A stretch of DNA of 64,000 bases from JAAOZP01 sp038848185 (GTDB lineage Archaea > Thermoproteota > EX4484-205 > JAAOZP01). This document shows positions 37,201 to 46,785 of this stretch, one piece after another (the stretch's first letter is position 1; each line of letters opens with the position of its first letter). The notes under the pieces are model-generated. The model saw nothing but the letters and a program-made list of their open reading frames with translations. It ran no database searches and was not told the origin of the DNA. Position numbers and translations under genes: made by a program. Where the stretch lies: the NCBI GenBank assembly GCA_038848185.1, contig JAWCNV010000001.1, positions 62,001 to 126,000 on the forward strand, written 5' to 3'.

Positions 37201-37995
37201 ATGGATTTGAATAGGGTGAGGGCCTGCGTCCTTAGGACTGGCGGGACGAACTGTGACCTCGAAACTCAGATTGCCTTAGAGGAACTTGGCATTAAAACGG
37301 AGATAGTTCATATGAATCAGCTTGAAAAGAAGCGTCTCTCCGATTACCATCTGATTGTTTTTCCCGGAGGCTTTTCATATGGGGATTACGTTAGGGCTGG
37401 CGCAGTATGGGGCAAGAGGGTTCTTGCGAAGCTTAGGCTTGAGCTGGAGAAGTTTATAGAGGGAGGGAAGCTTATACTCGGAATCTGTAATGGTTTCCAA
37501 GTGCTTGCTGAAGCCGGAATACTCCCAGGGAACGGTGTCAGCGAAACTCCTTCAATAGCTCTTGCAAACAACTCCTCTGCAAGGTATGAGTGTAGATGGG
37601 TCTGGCTAAGGGTTGAGAATAATGAAACACCCTTCACCATTACTATGAGAAGGGGAGAGGTTCTTAGAATACCCATAGGGCATGCCGAAGGAAGATTTCT
37701 AACGCATTCAGAGGAAGCTCTCGAGGAGCTTAAGAGGAACAGGCAAATCGTCTTTAGATACGTTCTTCCAAACGGAGAAGATGCTAACGGCTTATACCCA
37801 TACAATCCTAATGGCTCAACATACGATATTGCTGGAATCTGCAGCAAGAAGGGAAACGTCATGGGGATGATGCCGCATCCTGAGAGAGCCTTCTTCGGCT
37901 GGCAGCTTCCAGAATGGGGTGAATCGCCTCCTGAAAAAGGTGATGGAAGGAAAGTTTTTGAAAGCATAGCAAGATATTTAATGTGCACGCTATAA
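37201..37995 (+). CDS. purQ: FGAM synthase glutaminase subunit
   Basis: 264 residues of class I glutamine amidotransferase. FPGGFSYGDYVRAGA, the nucleophile in GICNGFQVLAEAG and the catalytic His-Glu in MMPHPERAFFG are intact. It supplies ammonia to PurL. The ATG is one base past the purL stop, the last gene of the pur operon. Confidence 0.94.
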   Translation: MDLNRVRACVLRTGGTNCDLETQIALEELGIKTEIVHMNQLEKKRLSDYHLIVFPGGFSYGDYVRAGAVWGKRVLAKLRLELEKFIEGGKLILGICNGFQVLAEAGILPGNGVSETPSIALANNSSARYECRWVWLRVENNETPFTITMRRGEVLRIPIGHAEGRFLTHSEEALEELKRNRQIVFRYVLPNGEDANGLYPYNPNGSTYDIAGICSKKGNVMGMMPHPERAFFGWQLPEWGESPPEKGDGRKVFESIARYLMCTL

Positions 37996-38089
37996 CTGAT
38001 ATACGGCATTTTCTCAAAATGAACTGCATGCTTAAGAAGATTTGATTTAACCAAAGAGTTAAAAACTCTTTTCCTCTTTTATAAAGAGT

Positions 38090-39284
38090 ATGCAAAACTT
38101 TAAGAGACCTAAAAACAGGGTTCTCTTAAGCCATATATGTTTGACTCTAATCTTATGTTTGTTAACCCTGTCCTCAATACCAATTCCTGTCGCTTACGCC
38201 CAGGAGGATTTATATTCCCTTCCATCTGGAGCTATTGGGCCTGCCCGTAACTTATAATCCGCCGATCCTATTTGAGCTCAGCCCGCAAATCGTGACTGCA
38301 TCTCCAGGGCAAACTGTTACATTTACCGTTAGATATCAAACATGGACTCCACCTGGATTAGGAGAACCGAGGGTCATCTGGCAACTATTTGCCATCGTTT
38401 CTTGGACGCCGAATTGACCACTTCCGGCTGGTTGCTTTGTACCGCTTTATGATGGCATGCATGGAAGGCACTCCGGCGTATCCCAAACACAGAGCTTCTC
38501 AGTAACCGTACCTTACACCGGGAACCTATTACATTTGGTTCTGCTACAATTTGCATTACTCGATGGAGCAAGCAATCGCCGGATTCACTAACCCAATACC
38601 AATTCCGGCACATGCAAAAATAATGGTTGAACAGTGGCAGGAAGAGTATAAAGGGAAAATTCTCTTTGGCGAGTCACTTAACGAATATTGGGGGCGCCGG
38701 ATTAGTACTAGATATAGCAACTTAGCCGAAGAGTTGAGGAGTTTAGGCTATATCGTGGAGAGTTTAAAAGAAGGCCCAATAACTTATGAGAAACTCTCTC
38801 AATATAACGTGTTTGCCATTACAGTTCCGTCCATTCCTCCTAAATCTTTAACGGGCAAGGAGATCGAAGCCATCAAAAATTTGTAGGCGAAGGCGGAGGA
38901 CTCTTCATTGCAGCTTCAGGCTGATCTTGGGTTGGTTACACTAATGTTAGTTTAGAATTGAATCCCGCTAGCCAGATCGGAAAGAATTTGGAATTGAAAT
39001 AAACAACGATGTAATACAAGACCCTACTGGCAATAAAGGTGACCCTGCTTCTCCAATGTTTTATGAATTTGTAAATCATCCCGTTACAAGTGGATTTGGG
39101 TAGAATATGGATTGATAACCCATCTTCACTTACCATTCGAGACAATGCCAAAGCCGTAGTCCTAGGGGATGAGGACTCACATGCTCAATCTGATAATACA
39201 TTCACTTATCAAATAGGTTCGCATCCTCCATTCATTGCAGTCGCTGAATTCGGCAATGGCAACCTATTCCTTCATTGTGGATAA
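38090..39284 (+). pseudogene. Decayed secreted protein with a DUF4350/GATase-like domain
   Basis: ATG 38090 begins a clear signal peptide (SHICLTLILCLLTLSSIPIP, ending VAYAQ) that soon hits TAA 38255. Homology-like sequence continues in shifting frames: a beta-sandwich (ASPGQTVTFTVRYQTWTPP), an in-frame TGA at 38415, then VSQTQSFSVTVPYT and TYYIWFCYNLHYSMEQA. Next comes an alpha/beta domain (NLAEELRSLGYIVESLKEG, AIKNFVGEGGGLFIAASG) typical of DUF4350/GATase-like folds, and finally IWIDNPSSLTIRDNAKAVVL. At least five frame changes are needed to read it through. It is a pseudogene, or the assembly is poor here. Confidence 0.75.
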
Positions 39285-39622
39285 AGTTCAATATTCTCCA
39301 TGTATATTCGAATTTAAGCTCTAGAATGGAGAAGCCTGTAACAACAGTTAAGCTGGAAAGCCAGATTTAGCCTCTTTTTTAATCCCAGTTTTACCTGTAG
39401 CGCGCTAACCAATATTAGAATGCCAATACTGAAATAGAGAGGCGAAAAAGAAGTGCAAGAGGCTGGAAGGGCGGGGCTGCTTGTACCGATAGGGCTGACC
39501 GATGGTGAAAAGCACGCGCCAAAAGAGTTCATTCAAAATAATGTTTAGGCAGGTATTTACTACTCCAAATCCTAATGTCCTGTTTCCCCCGACATTAGAG
39601 TATTCCGTGTGTCACGCCTATT
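39285..39622. other. Gene-free remnant between pseudogene and Alba-PIN-CSD gene
   Basis: No convincing gene or RNA is seen. All three rightward frames are broken by stops. A 72-codon leftward frame (39314-39532) has a hydrophobic centre but no recognisable domain, start context or partner. The segment may be the decayed 3' end of the preceding pseudogene. Confidence 0.4.
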
Positions 39623-41368
39623 CTATCGGCTTGCAGGACGTAGCTCAAGTATCTTCGGCGATTTTCCTAGTTCCGGAGGATTAGGGTCTGGGATGAATTC
39701 CACAATAAGACCTTCAGGGAGCTGCGAATATTCTTTTCCCCGCACTGCAGAGCGAAGGAAGAAGTATTTTACACCATCGTTTCCCTGAACAAACCCGTAG
39801 CCCTTTTCACGATCTACCGATATGATTTCCCCCATCTTCCAATGCAGGCTTTCAATGCTCTCCGGGATGCTCTCGGCCTCGGGTGTACCGTACAGATTTC
39901 TGTTCAGCTCGTTCCAAACCTTGATTACATGAGGGAGAAAGAACCTTCCGACTCCATCATAGTCCTTTAACAGTGTTTCCAAGCTATTCTTACTGATACT
40001 AAGATTTCTGAAGGTCCACAAGTCTAATGATTCTCCCTTCTCGTCGCATGCGATCTCAACCCTACTGTTGTTCCAGCAGACGATTATTGAGCCGAATTGC
40101 ACAGCAAGCTCGTAGATGAGCTTGCCCACCGGAACATCAATAGTTATGTAGCCCATTCCACCGAAAGAAATCCTGAGCGGCTCGACTATTATTCTAGACT
40201 GCTCGATTCCCATATGTCTCACTATGATTTCAGCTAGGATTGGACGCTTGTAGTAAATCGGGTGGAGCCCCTCAGCTCTTGCAAGCGATGCGTTCGACTT
40301 GTCCGCAGTCAGGAAGTAGGCACCTTTATGAAAGCTTATTTGACGGAGAAACTGTTTAAATTGGTCTCTTATGATCGTGTCCCCGCTAGACATCCTTGGT
40401 AAACGTAATTGGTCTACTCTTGCCTCGGGTTCTTTTTCCTCTTCCCTCATCCTTGAGTATAGGAAATCGGCTCTTAAGCCTTGGAGTTCAATCCTGGTGT
40501 CAAGAATAGGGTTGGCTTCACCCGTAATAATCACGCTAATCCCCTGAATATCTCTAGAGGCCTCTAGGTCAAGTATTTCTTGCAGAGCCCGGTATCCGAG
40601 CCTGCCACGCCTCGTCAATCTACCCGTCTTCCTTGAATTAGCAAATGTTTCAATCTCATGCATCACAGCCGCCGGAATAATGAAGAGCAACCAATTTGGA
40701 GTATGAACGTATTCTGTGCGGTCAGTCAGCAAAAGCGAGTTGATAAGGTGTTCAGTAACAACTGCTTCTATTAATACATCCGTGTCCAAAGCCATAATCA
40801 CGTCATCATGATCGGAAATAGTTTCCGCAATCTCGTCCCACTTGGGAGAATACAATAAACCACAACGGTAGAATGCAGTGATCAAATCATCCTCGAAATC
40901 TTTCAATGCATTGGGGTTCAATTCACAACGTATCCCGTAATCATTCGATGGAGAGATCATCAGAAGCGGAATATCTTGACCATTACTCTTGAAACTTATT
41001 TTAAGTTGCTTGCCTTTCGAAAGAAGTGAATCCAGCAATAGATGGTAGACTGGGAACTCGACGAACCCAGAGAATTTAGGGTTAACCCTGTAAGCATTTT
41101 TCATCGGCTTCGGCGGCTGCAAATGAACTTCCAGACAAGAGGTTCTTACACCCTTAAACTCTCCTTTTATCATCGCGATATCGGTTATTCTTATGCCAAA
41201 TTTTTCAGAAAGGATATCGGCGACCTCGACGGCTCTACTTATGTTCTCTCCAACAGCTCTAAGAGTAACTGTATCCGCCCCTCTGTTAAACTTTCCTAAA
41301 CAGCTAACCACGTATTCAGAAATCCTCTTGCCGCAAACGTCAAGAATACAGCTTCTACCAGAGATCAA
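39623..41368 (-). CDS. Alba-PIN-cold-shock domain fusion, probable RNase
   Basis: 581 residues. Residues ~16-83 look like an Alba domain (SEYVVSCLGKFNRGADTVTL, then GENISRAVEVADILSEKFG). Residues ~190-360 are a PIN nuclease with acidic residues D195, D197, E238/E240, D330 and D356 (LDTDVLIEAV, AVMHEIE, SSGDTIIRDQ, FLTADKS). Residues ~510-578 form a cold-shock domain with RNP1 KGYGFV and RNP2 VKYFFL. All three bind or cut nucleic acid, so an RNA-processing or RNA-decay enzyme is inferred. The start is TTG with an ATATATAAAC box about 30 bases upstream. I know of no described protein with this domain order. Confidence 0.78.
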   Translation of the reverse strand: MISGRSCILDVCGKRISEYVVSCLGKFNRGADTVTLRAVGENISRAVEVADILSEKFGIRITDIAMIKGEFKGVRTSCLEVHLQPPKPMKNAYRVNPKFSGFVEFPVYHLLLDSLLSKGKQLKISFKSNGQDIPLLMISPSNDYGIRCELNPNALKDFEDDLITAFYRCGLLYSPKWDEIAETISDHDDVIMALDTDVLIEAVVTEHLINSLLLTDRTEYVHTPNWLLFIIPAAVMHEIETFANSRKTGRLTRRGRLGYRALQEILDLEASRDIQGISVIITGEANPILDTRIELQGLRADFLYSRMREEEKEPEARVDQLRLPRMSSGDTIIRDQFKQFLRQISFHKGAYFLTADKSNASLARAEGLHPIYYKRPILAEIIVRHMGIEQSRIIVEPLRISFGGMGYITIDVPVGKLIYELAVQFGSIIVCWNNSRVEIACDEKGESLDLWTFRNLSISKNSLETLLKDYDGVGRFFLPHVIKVWNELNRNLYGTPEAESIPESIESLHWKMGEIISVDREKGYGFVQGNDGVKYFFLRSAVRGKEYSQLPEGLIVEFIPDPNPPELGKSPKILELRPASR

Positions 41369-41495
41369 ACTCTCCTACGATATTATCCTAATTCTAGTTT
41401 ATATATTTTTCTAGTATTCAAAAAGGATTATTATGCGTTAAAAAGGAGTTTAAGATAATAACTTCTCGCCCAGAGGACCGAGCGCATGCTAATCC

Positions 41496-43213
41496 TTGCT
41501 TAGTCTTTCGGAAATGAAAAACATAAATAAGAAGACAAGTAAAATAAACTCAATGTCTAGCGAAAAAAGAGAGCATTTAGACATGTTCCTCTACATGCTG
41601 TTATCTAACTCGTTCATTATAATCGTAATGATAGCTACATGGAGGAATACGTTAGAAGGGATAGAACGGGCAATTATCAATGGAGAATGACCAGCCTATT
41701 TACCTTCTTCAATTCTTTCCATTATATTTTTGATGATAGTCCTTTCAGTATTAGAGTCTGCTTTCTCAGAGGGCGCGTGCGGTATTATGTTGTTCGCACC
41801 ATTTGCTGCTATTGCCAGTGTTTTCATTTTCGGTGGAATGCCACTGTACGTGCGTGCTCTTAGCTGGCTAGTGATCTATTCCCTCCCTACTATAGCCTTT
41901 ATTATGGATGTTAGTGCACACGTACGTGCTATAAGCCTAGAGGTAGAGAAATATCGTACGATAATAGAAGACTGGAGAAAGGAAGGTTATGAGGTCTCTG
42001 GTTTGGAGAGAGTTCTGAGGACGCGTGACCTCTCTAAGATTGGTTCATCGTTCAACGAATATTCGCTTGCTATTAAGAGTCTGAAGGAAATGGAGGCTGA
42101 GCTTGACTCCATAGTTTCTCAAGCATATTCCCTTGGCTTGGATTTCAGCGAAAGGGTCTCGTCGATAAGGAGGATGCTGAAGGATCCGTCTAGGCTGGAT
42201 GAGGCTAGGAATAGAATATCTGAGCTTAAGGATGATGTTGCGATAATCCGGGCTAGGCTGGAAATAGACCTGTGGAAAGAAGAGGGTTATGAGGTTTCAA
42301 AGCTTGAAAAGGTCTTGGAGACGCGTGACTCGCCCAGAGTTGAGCCCATAATAAAAGAGTACGAGTCAAGGATTTCTAGAATAAAGAAGTTGGAAACCGA
42401 GCTTGACTCCTTAATGCCAACAATGGATTCGCTTGAAGTAAGCTTCGAACATGAAGCTTCTCTTCTAAGAAGCATGCTTAGGGACCCTCTTAAGCTGGAG
42501 GAGGCTGAGCGAATGTTTTCAAGCCTCAAAGAAGATCTTCGAATACTCGGGGATTTCAAGTCCAAGATAGAGATTTGGAGGAGAGAGGGATACAATGTCT
42601 CAGGGCTTGAAGAACTATTTGAAAACAGGGAAATCGATTCTATTAGAAATGTCTCAGACAGGTTCGAAAAGATAGTTCAGGGGATAAGGACGCTTGAAAG
42701 AGAGGCAAACATACTGGGCCTAAGGGAGCTTGAAGCCGAGGTCTCCTCTTTAAAGAATAGGTTGGGAGATCTGGATAGGATTGAGGAGGTTAGGGAATAC
42801 GTATCTCAATTACAGAGGAAAATTGGAGAGTTTAAAGAATCCAAGAGGAGAGAATGGGAGAAAAAGATAATCGGATGGGAGAAGAGAGGCTACGAGGCTC
42901 CTGTTTTTAAAAAATATTTGACAGAATACTCTGTTCAGGCTGAGGAAAAGCTCAGGAAGTACGAGGAGGCAATAGGCAGCTTGAAAAGCTCAAAGAGGAT
43001 TTAAAGTCTTTCAACATAAGCGGCCTAGGCTTCGAAGCATTTGCTATAGAGAAAAACCTGAAAGAAGGACAGGACGTCGATAAAATCACCAAGAAAATCG
43101 CAACCCTAAAAACGAAAACAGAGAAAAAGGCTAAAGAGGAAATGGAGAAATGGATAGACGAAGCCATCGGGAAAGTAAGGAGACACGTAAAAACATTAGA
43201 GCAAAGCACATAG
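41496..43213 (+). pseudogene. Membrane/coiled-coil protein, interrupted by a stop and a frameshift
   Basis: From ATG 41496 one frame encodes a membrane helix (SNSFIIIVMIATW) up to TGA 41688. The same frame continues with more helices, ATG 41733 being the next good start. A long coiled coil follows, with four repeats of a WRKEGYEVSGLE-like unit. At 42976 one base is missing: restoring it joins the frame to LEKLKEDLKSFNISGLGFE and the island's C-terminal tail (EEMEKWIDEAIGKVRRHV), ending TAG 43213. The paralogues at 55215 and 62771 confirm the downstream frame. The 41730-43004 part could still make a truncated ~424-residue protein without its tail. Confidence 0.72.
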
Positions 43214-43298
43214 ACAGCTAATCCTTATCATTGAATCTTGAAGAATGTATTTTATTCTTGCTTGCTACTAATTATATGAAGAAGTATAACATAGAGTG

Positions 43299-44276
43299 TT
43301 ATAATTCAATTTTCTCAATGAATTCCATAACTTTTCTACGTGCTTCCTCAATCCATGCAATCATTTCATCTATTTCACTCTTTTTCTGTATTACTTTAAC
43401 AGTTTTGCTCTCTTCTTTAAGATGGGTATAAAAAGTTTTTAGCATTTCTAATACATGTCTGGTTGTTTCAGAATCCTTCAAGTATTCTCTTCGACTTCCG
43501 TTCAATATTTCTCCTCCTCTAAACTCCGTCTTATCCTCAATGCTTATCCTAGAGTATTCTTTACATCGATCATTTAGATACACGTGACACGTTGCTTTTT
43601 CTTCTAGGGTTGTGAATCTATTGCATTTAAAGCAATTCGGCGTAAGGCATCTTAACCATTTCATGTTGGATGGAAAAACTATTTTGCCCTGTTGACATCG
43701 AATTAGCGAATCAAGAATTGTAACATGATGATTTATATTTAGTTCCTTGACTGCAACCACTCCCATTATGAAAGTGTTAGCGCCAATATTCACAATGTTT
43801 CCTGAGACTGTACCATAGATCTGACAATTCTCACCAGTTTTAATATTTCCCGTCTTAGAAATGATATTTCCATAAATTGTAACATTATTAAGTACAGTTA
43901 TGTTTCTACTAGCGAAAAGAGGTCCAAGTATTTTTATGGAGCCTTCGGTTGAATAATCATCCGTCTTTGTTCTTCCTAAGAGGATTTCGCCATCCGTAAC
44001 TACAGCACCCCCAATGAGAGCGGGGCCTTGAATTTCAACTGCCTCTTTTCCATAAACATATCTTTTAATAATAACATCACTCGGGTATTTTGAAAGAACC
44101 CTAACTTTGTTAGCAAAAACACTACCATTAACGACAGAACCCTCGTATAAAACGACTTCTCTTTTCACTTGATCTATTTTCAAGGGAATTATGGAGTGAG
44201 GAAATTTTTCATTAGAATAAACTATTAGGGTTTTATCCTTCTCCAGGGAAGACTGCTTGTCGCTTTTTTTAGACAT
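43299..44276 (-). CDS. Bactofilin-like polymer-forming protein with cysteine knuckles
   Basis: 325 residues. Residues ~35-200 consist of short beta-helix turns (GSVVNGSVFANKVRVLS, GPALIGGAVVTDGEILLG, IYGNIISKTGNIKTG, CQIYGTVSGNIVNIG), as in bactofilin/polymer-forming cytoskeletal proteins. A cysteine cluster (CLTPNCFKCNRF, then CHVYLNDRC) follows and may bind zinc. The end resembles the shared tail (SEIDEMIAWIEEARRKVMEF). A GGGGAGG Shine-Dalgarno sequence precedes the ATG, which overlaps the upstream gene by 8 bases. I infer a cytoplasmic filament or membrane-curvature scaffold working with the preceding membrane coiled-coil protein. Confidence 0.6.
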   Translation of the reverse strand: MSKKSDKQSSLEKDKTLIVYSNEKFPHSIIPLKIDQVKREVVLYEGSVVNGSVFANKVRVLSKYPSDVIIKRYVYGKEAVEIQGPALIGGAVVTDGEILLGRTKTDDYSTEGSIKILGPLFASRNITVLNNVTIYGNIISKTGNIKTGENCQIYGTVSGNIVNIGANTFIMGVVAVKELNINHHVTILDSLIRCQQGKIVFPSNMKWLRCLTPNCFKCNRFTTLEEKATCHVYLNDRCKEYSRISIEDKTEFRGGEILNGSRREYLKDSETTRHVLEMLKTFYTHLKEESKTVKVIQKKSEIDEMIAWIEEARRKVMEFIEKIEL

Positions 44277-46281
44277 TTTCCTCCCCTTTAGAGATTTCCA
44301 TCATAAGCCTTCTGAATTGTTCGCTAATAACTCTCAACTCAACTAACCGGTCCATTGCTTTCCATGCTTCATTCATTTTGTCAGTCATATTAAATATTGA
44401 AACTTTACGTGCAGTTTCAATAAATTCGTTTTCTCCTCTTATTCCGAGAGAGAGCTCGTTAAGTTCAGGCGCTATCTCTTGCAGACATGTAGTGTAATAA
44501 CCTGTAATACTTTGACTAACAAACCCCTCTCTTTTTTCTGGAGGAGCGTATAGCATCGGCCACCATATGTGAACTGTAGGTGGTTTACTTGCTATTTCAA
44601 CAATCCAGAAAGGTATGTTAATTAAGATTGCTTCTGATTCTGTTTCGAGAGGAATATTTGTTATGAATGAGTTCATTTCATCAATAATTCTTTTTTTATG
44701 GTCAATCTCGCTACTACACCATGTTACTAACGATTTTTGCATACGCGTAAAGAAATCGAGACTATCTTTGAATACTGCTGTTTCTAATTCTATGTTTGCC
44801 AGTATAGATTCGTACAGACTATTTGCCACCTCTCTCCATGAGTTTAACACTTTTTTAATTTCTTCTATTGGGGCTCTTAACTTGTCTATTTTCTTCTTTT
44901 TCAAATATTCGACCCTTTTTATTTTCCAAGAATAAGAGCGATGTATGTTATCTATTTCATCCTGCATTTTTAGATTTAATGACGAAATAATGTCTCTAAT
45001 AGCATCTAATTGACGTTTTAATCCGTTTACATTACTTCTGACTCGCTCCACTTTTCCATATAAGATATCATAATCAGGATTTCGTTTCGTCTTAGTTGTG
45101 TAAGAATCAGTATAGGGGTCGTATACCGTATCATATAAATATTCTGGAGTTGAAGCCAACGTTGATTCCATAGCCTCAAGTGTAATCTGCTCTTCTTTTA
45201 ACTTCTTTTCAATTTTTTGCTCATCCATTTTAACTTCTTTAATTGTTTTATTGTATTTTTCTCTCATTTCCTTAATTTCTTCATCTTCTTTATGACGAAG
45301 AACCTCTATTTTTTCATTATACATCTTTTCTGTTTTGTTAATATGAGGATTTATCGTTCTCTCTATTTTTGTAACAGTTTTTGAGAACGCCTTTTCTATA
45401 TTAATATTATTCCACTCCTCAGCCAATAGAGATCTTTCTTTCCAATATTGAGTTATCAATGACATGTTGTTCTGAAGACTTTCAATGAAAGGGTCTGTTT
45501 TGATTCGTATAACGTTTTGTATATTCTCCAAATACGGTATTTCTTCTGTTGCTTTCTTCCAAGCCATTTTTAAAACCTGCGTGTTATCCACAGCCTCATT
45601 GAATGTGCTTGCCTCCATCGCTTGGCAGTGCGCTAGCATTTGTAACAGTCTTTTAAATCCTTTGAGGACACTCGAATAATTGCTTAACACATAAAACTGT
45701 CTTTCCTCCATTTTGGTTTTATTTTTAAGATTAGCTATATCCTCCAGTATTTTTCTAATGTCTCTTTCTTTTTCCCAGTTTTGTTCTTTAACTGGAATCC
45801 TACTTAACTGTTCAATAAACTGCCCTACTTGCTGAATCGGTATTTCTCTAAACTTTAAGCTTCTTGGTTTTATGATTTTTGAAGCATCGTAAACTATAAA
45901 ATTCTTCTGCTTTACTTCCTCCCAGGAGACTAGCCAAACTTTCCAAAAGAGCTTCGCCATGTAACTCAGCCTTGCAGGCTTAATCCAGAAACCTGTTCTG
46001 ATAATCAAACCTATTGTACAAATAGCTAAACTTAACAATATTAGGAAAATCACGCCGCCGAGAAAATTGGTTGAAAAAATACCCATAAGGGGAATAATTC
46101 CGAGAAGACATATTAAAAGGCCTCCGGTTGATATTTTTTTCTTACATTTTAGAAAATCCTCTATCACTATGCTAGAAGCTTTTGATAAGATTAACGCGGT
46201 TTCTAAATCCTCTTTAACAGGATTACCTTGGTTATCAAAAATTGCCGATTCTAGGCAAAGCGATGACGTTGGACTCTGCAT
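44269..46281 (-). CDS. Membrane protein with long coiled coil, unknown function
   Basis: 670 residues. Two adjacent membrane helices lie at about 50-95 (GGLLICLLGIIPLMGIFST, GGVIFLILLSLAICTIGLII). Long helical, charged coiled-coil segments follow (about 290-350, 395-470) around a YDTVYDPYTDSYTTKTKRNP linker. The C-terminal half may form an alpha-helical bundle. No family recognised. It is translationally coupled to the bactofilin-like gene, so it may anchor that polymer to the membrane. AT content is higher than in the pur genes. Confidence 0.65.
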   Translation of the reverse strand: MQSPTSSLCLESAIFDNQGNPVKEDLETALILSKASSIVIEDFLKCKKKISTGGLLICLLGIIPLMGIFSTNFLGGVIFLILLSLAICTIGLIIRTGFWIKPARLSYMAKLFWKVWLVSWEEVKQKNFIVYDASKIIKPRSLKFREIPIQQVGQFIEQLSRIPVKEQNWEKERDIRKILEDIANLKNKTKMEERQFYVLSNYSSVLKGFKRLLQMLAHCQAMEASTFNEAVDNTQVLKMAWKKATEEIPYLENIQNVIRIKTDPFIESLQNNMSLITQYWKERSLLAEEWNNINIEKAFSKTVTKIERTINPHINKTEKMYNEKIEVLRHKEDEEIKEMREKYNKTIKEVKMDEQKIEKKLKEEQITLEAMESTLASTPEYLYDTVYDPYTDSYTTKTKRNPDYDILYGKVERVRSNVNGLKRQLDAIRDIISSLNLKMQDEIDNIHRSYSWKIKRVEYLKKKKIDKLRAPIEEIKKVLNSWREVANSLYESILANIELETAVFKDSLDFFTRMQKSLVTWCSSEIDHKKRIIDEMNSFITNIPLETESEAILINIPFWIVEIASKPPTVHIWWPMLYAPPEKREGFVSQSITGYYTTCLQEIAPELNELSLGIRGENEFIETARKVSIFNMTDKMNEAWKAMDRLVELRVISEQFRRLMMEISKGEENV

Positions 46282-46417
46282 TATTTAATACTTGAACATT
46301 GTCAGTATTTTAATTTTTTCCAAACTGCAATTAAAAGCTAAATGCACACTAGATAAGATTCATGATCTTACTGTTTTCAGACATAATATTTTTATGTTCC
46401 CAAATACAGTATGGGCA

Positions 46418-46570
46418 ATGAAAAAACTAGAGGAGAAACCAGCAGAAGCCGTAGCAGTAACAAAAGAGAAAGAAGAGAGTATCATAGTCACCATAGCAAC
46501 AGGACTTCAGCCAAGAGCTTGTTTTAACTGTGGGTCTATAATGCCATCTAACGCTAGATATTGTGGTTGA
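46418..46570 (+). CDS. Small zinc-ribbon protein, possibly truncated
   Basis: 50 residues from ATG 46418. A lysine/glutamate-rich stretch precedes CFNCGSIMPSNARYCG, the first knuckle and third cysteine of a double-zinc-ribbon (CPNCGxxxPxxAxFC). The stop falls just before the expected fourth cysteine. It may be a remnant of a larger zinc-ribbon protein or a small regulator. Little else can be said. Confidence 0.35.
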   Translation: MKKLEEKPAEAVAVTKEKEESIIVTIATGLQPRACFNCGSIMPSNARYCG

Positions 46571-46785
46571 ACTATTGTCCAATTTCCAACCTATTTAGTG
46601 CTAAGAAATGCATAAAAGTTTCGTAGCATATATTGAAAAGGTTGGCTCCTGCAGCCCAGGATTTTCAACAATAAATCCTTGGGCTATAGACACGCTTATC
46701 TTTAAAATTCTTATAAGCATTTTATTCACTTATACCTAAAATTTTAAAAGTGAGAGAAAAAGAAATAAGAGTGTCAAAAGTAGAA

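Noticed and set aside
39314..39532. 72-codon leftward frame with a hydrophobic centre
   Set aside because: No TATA-like box, partner or recognisable domain; it lies in the remnant of a pseudogene.
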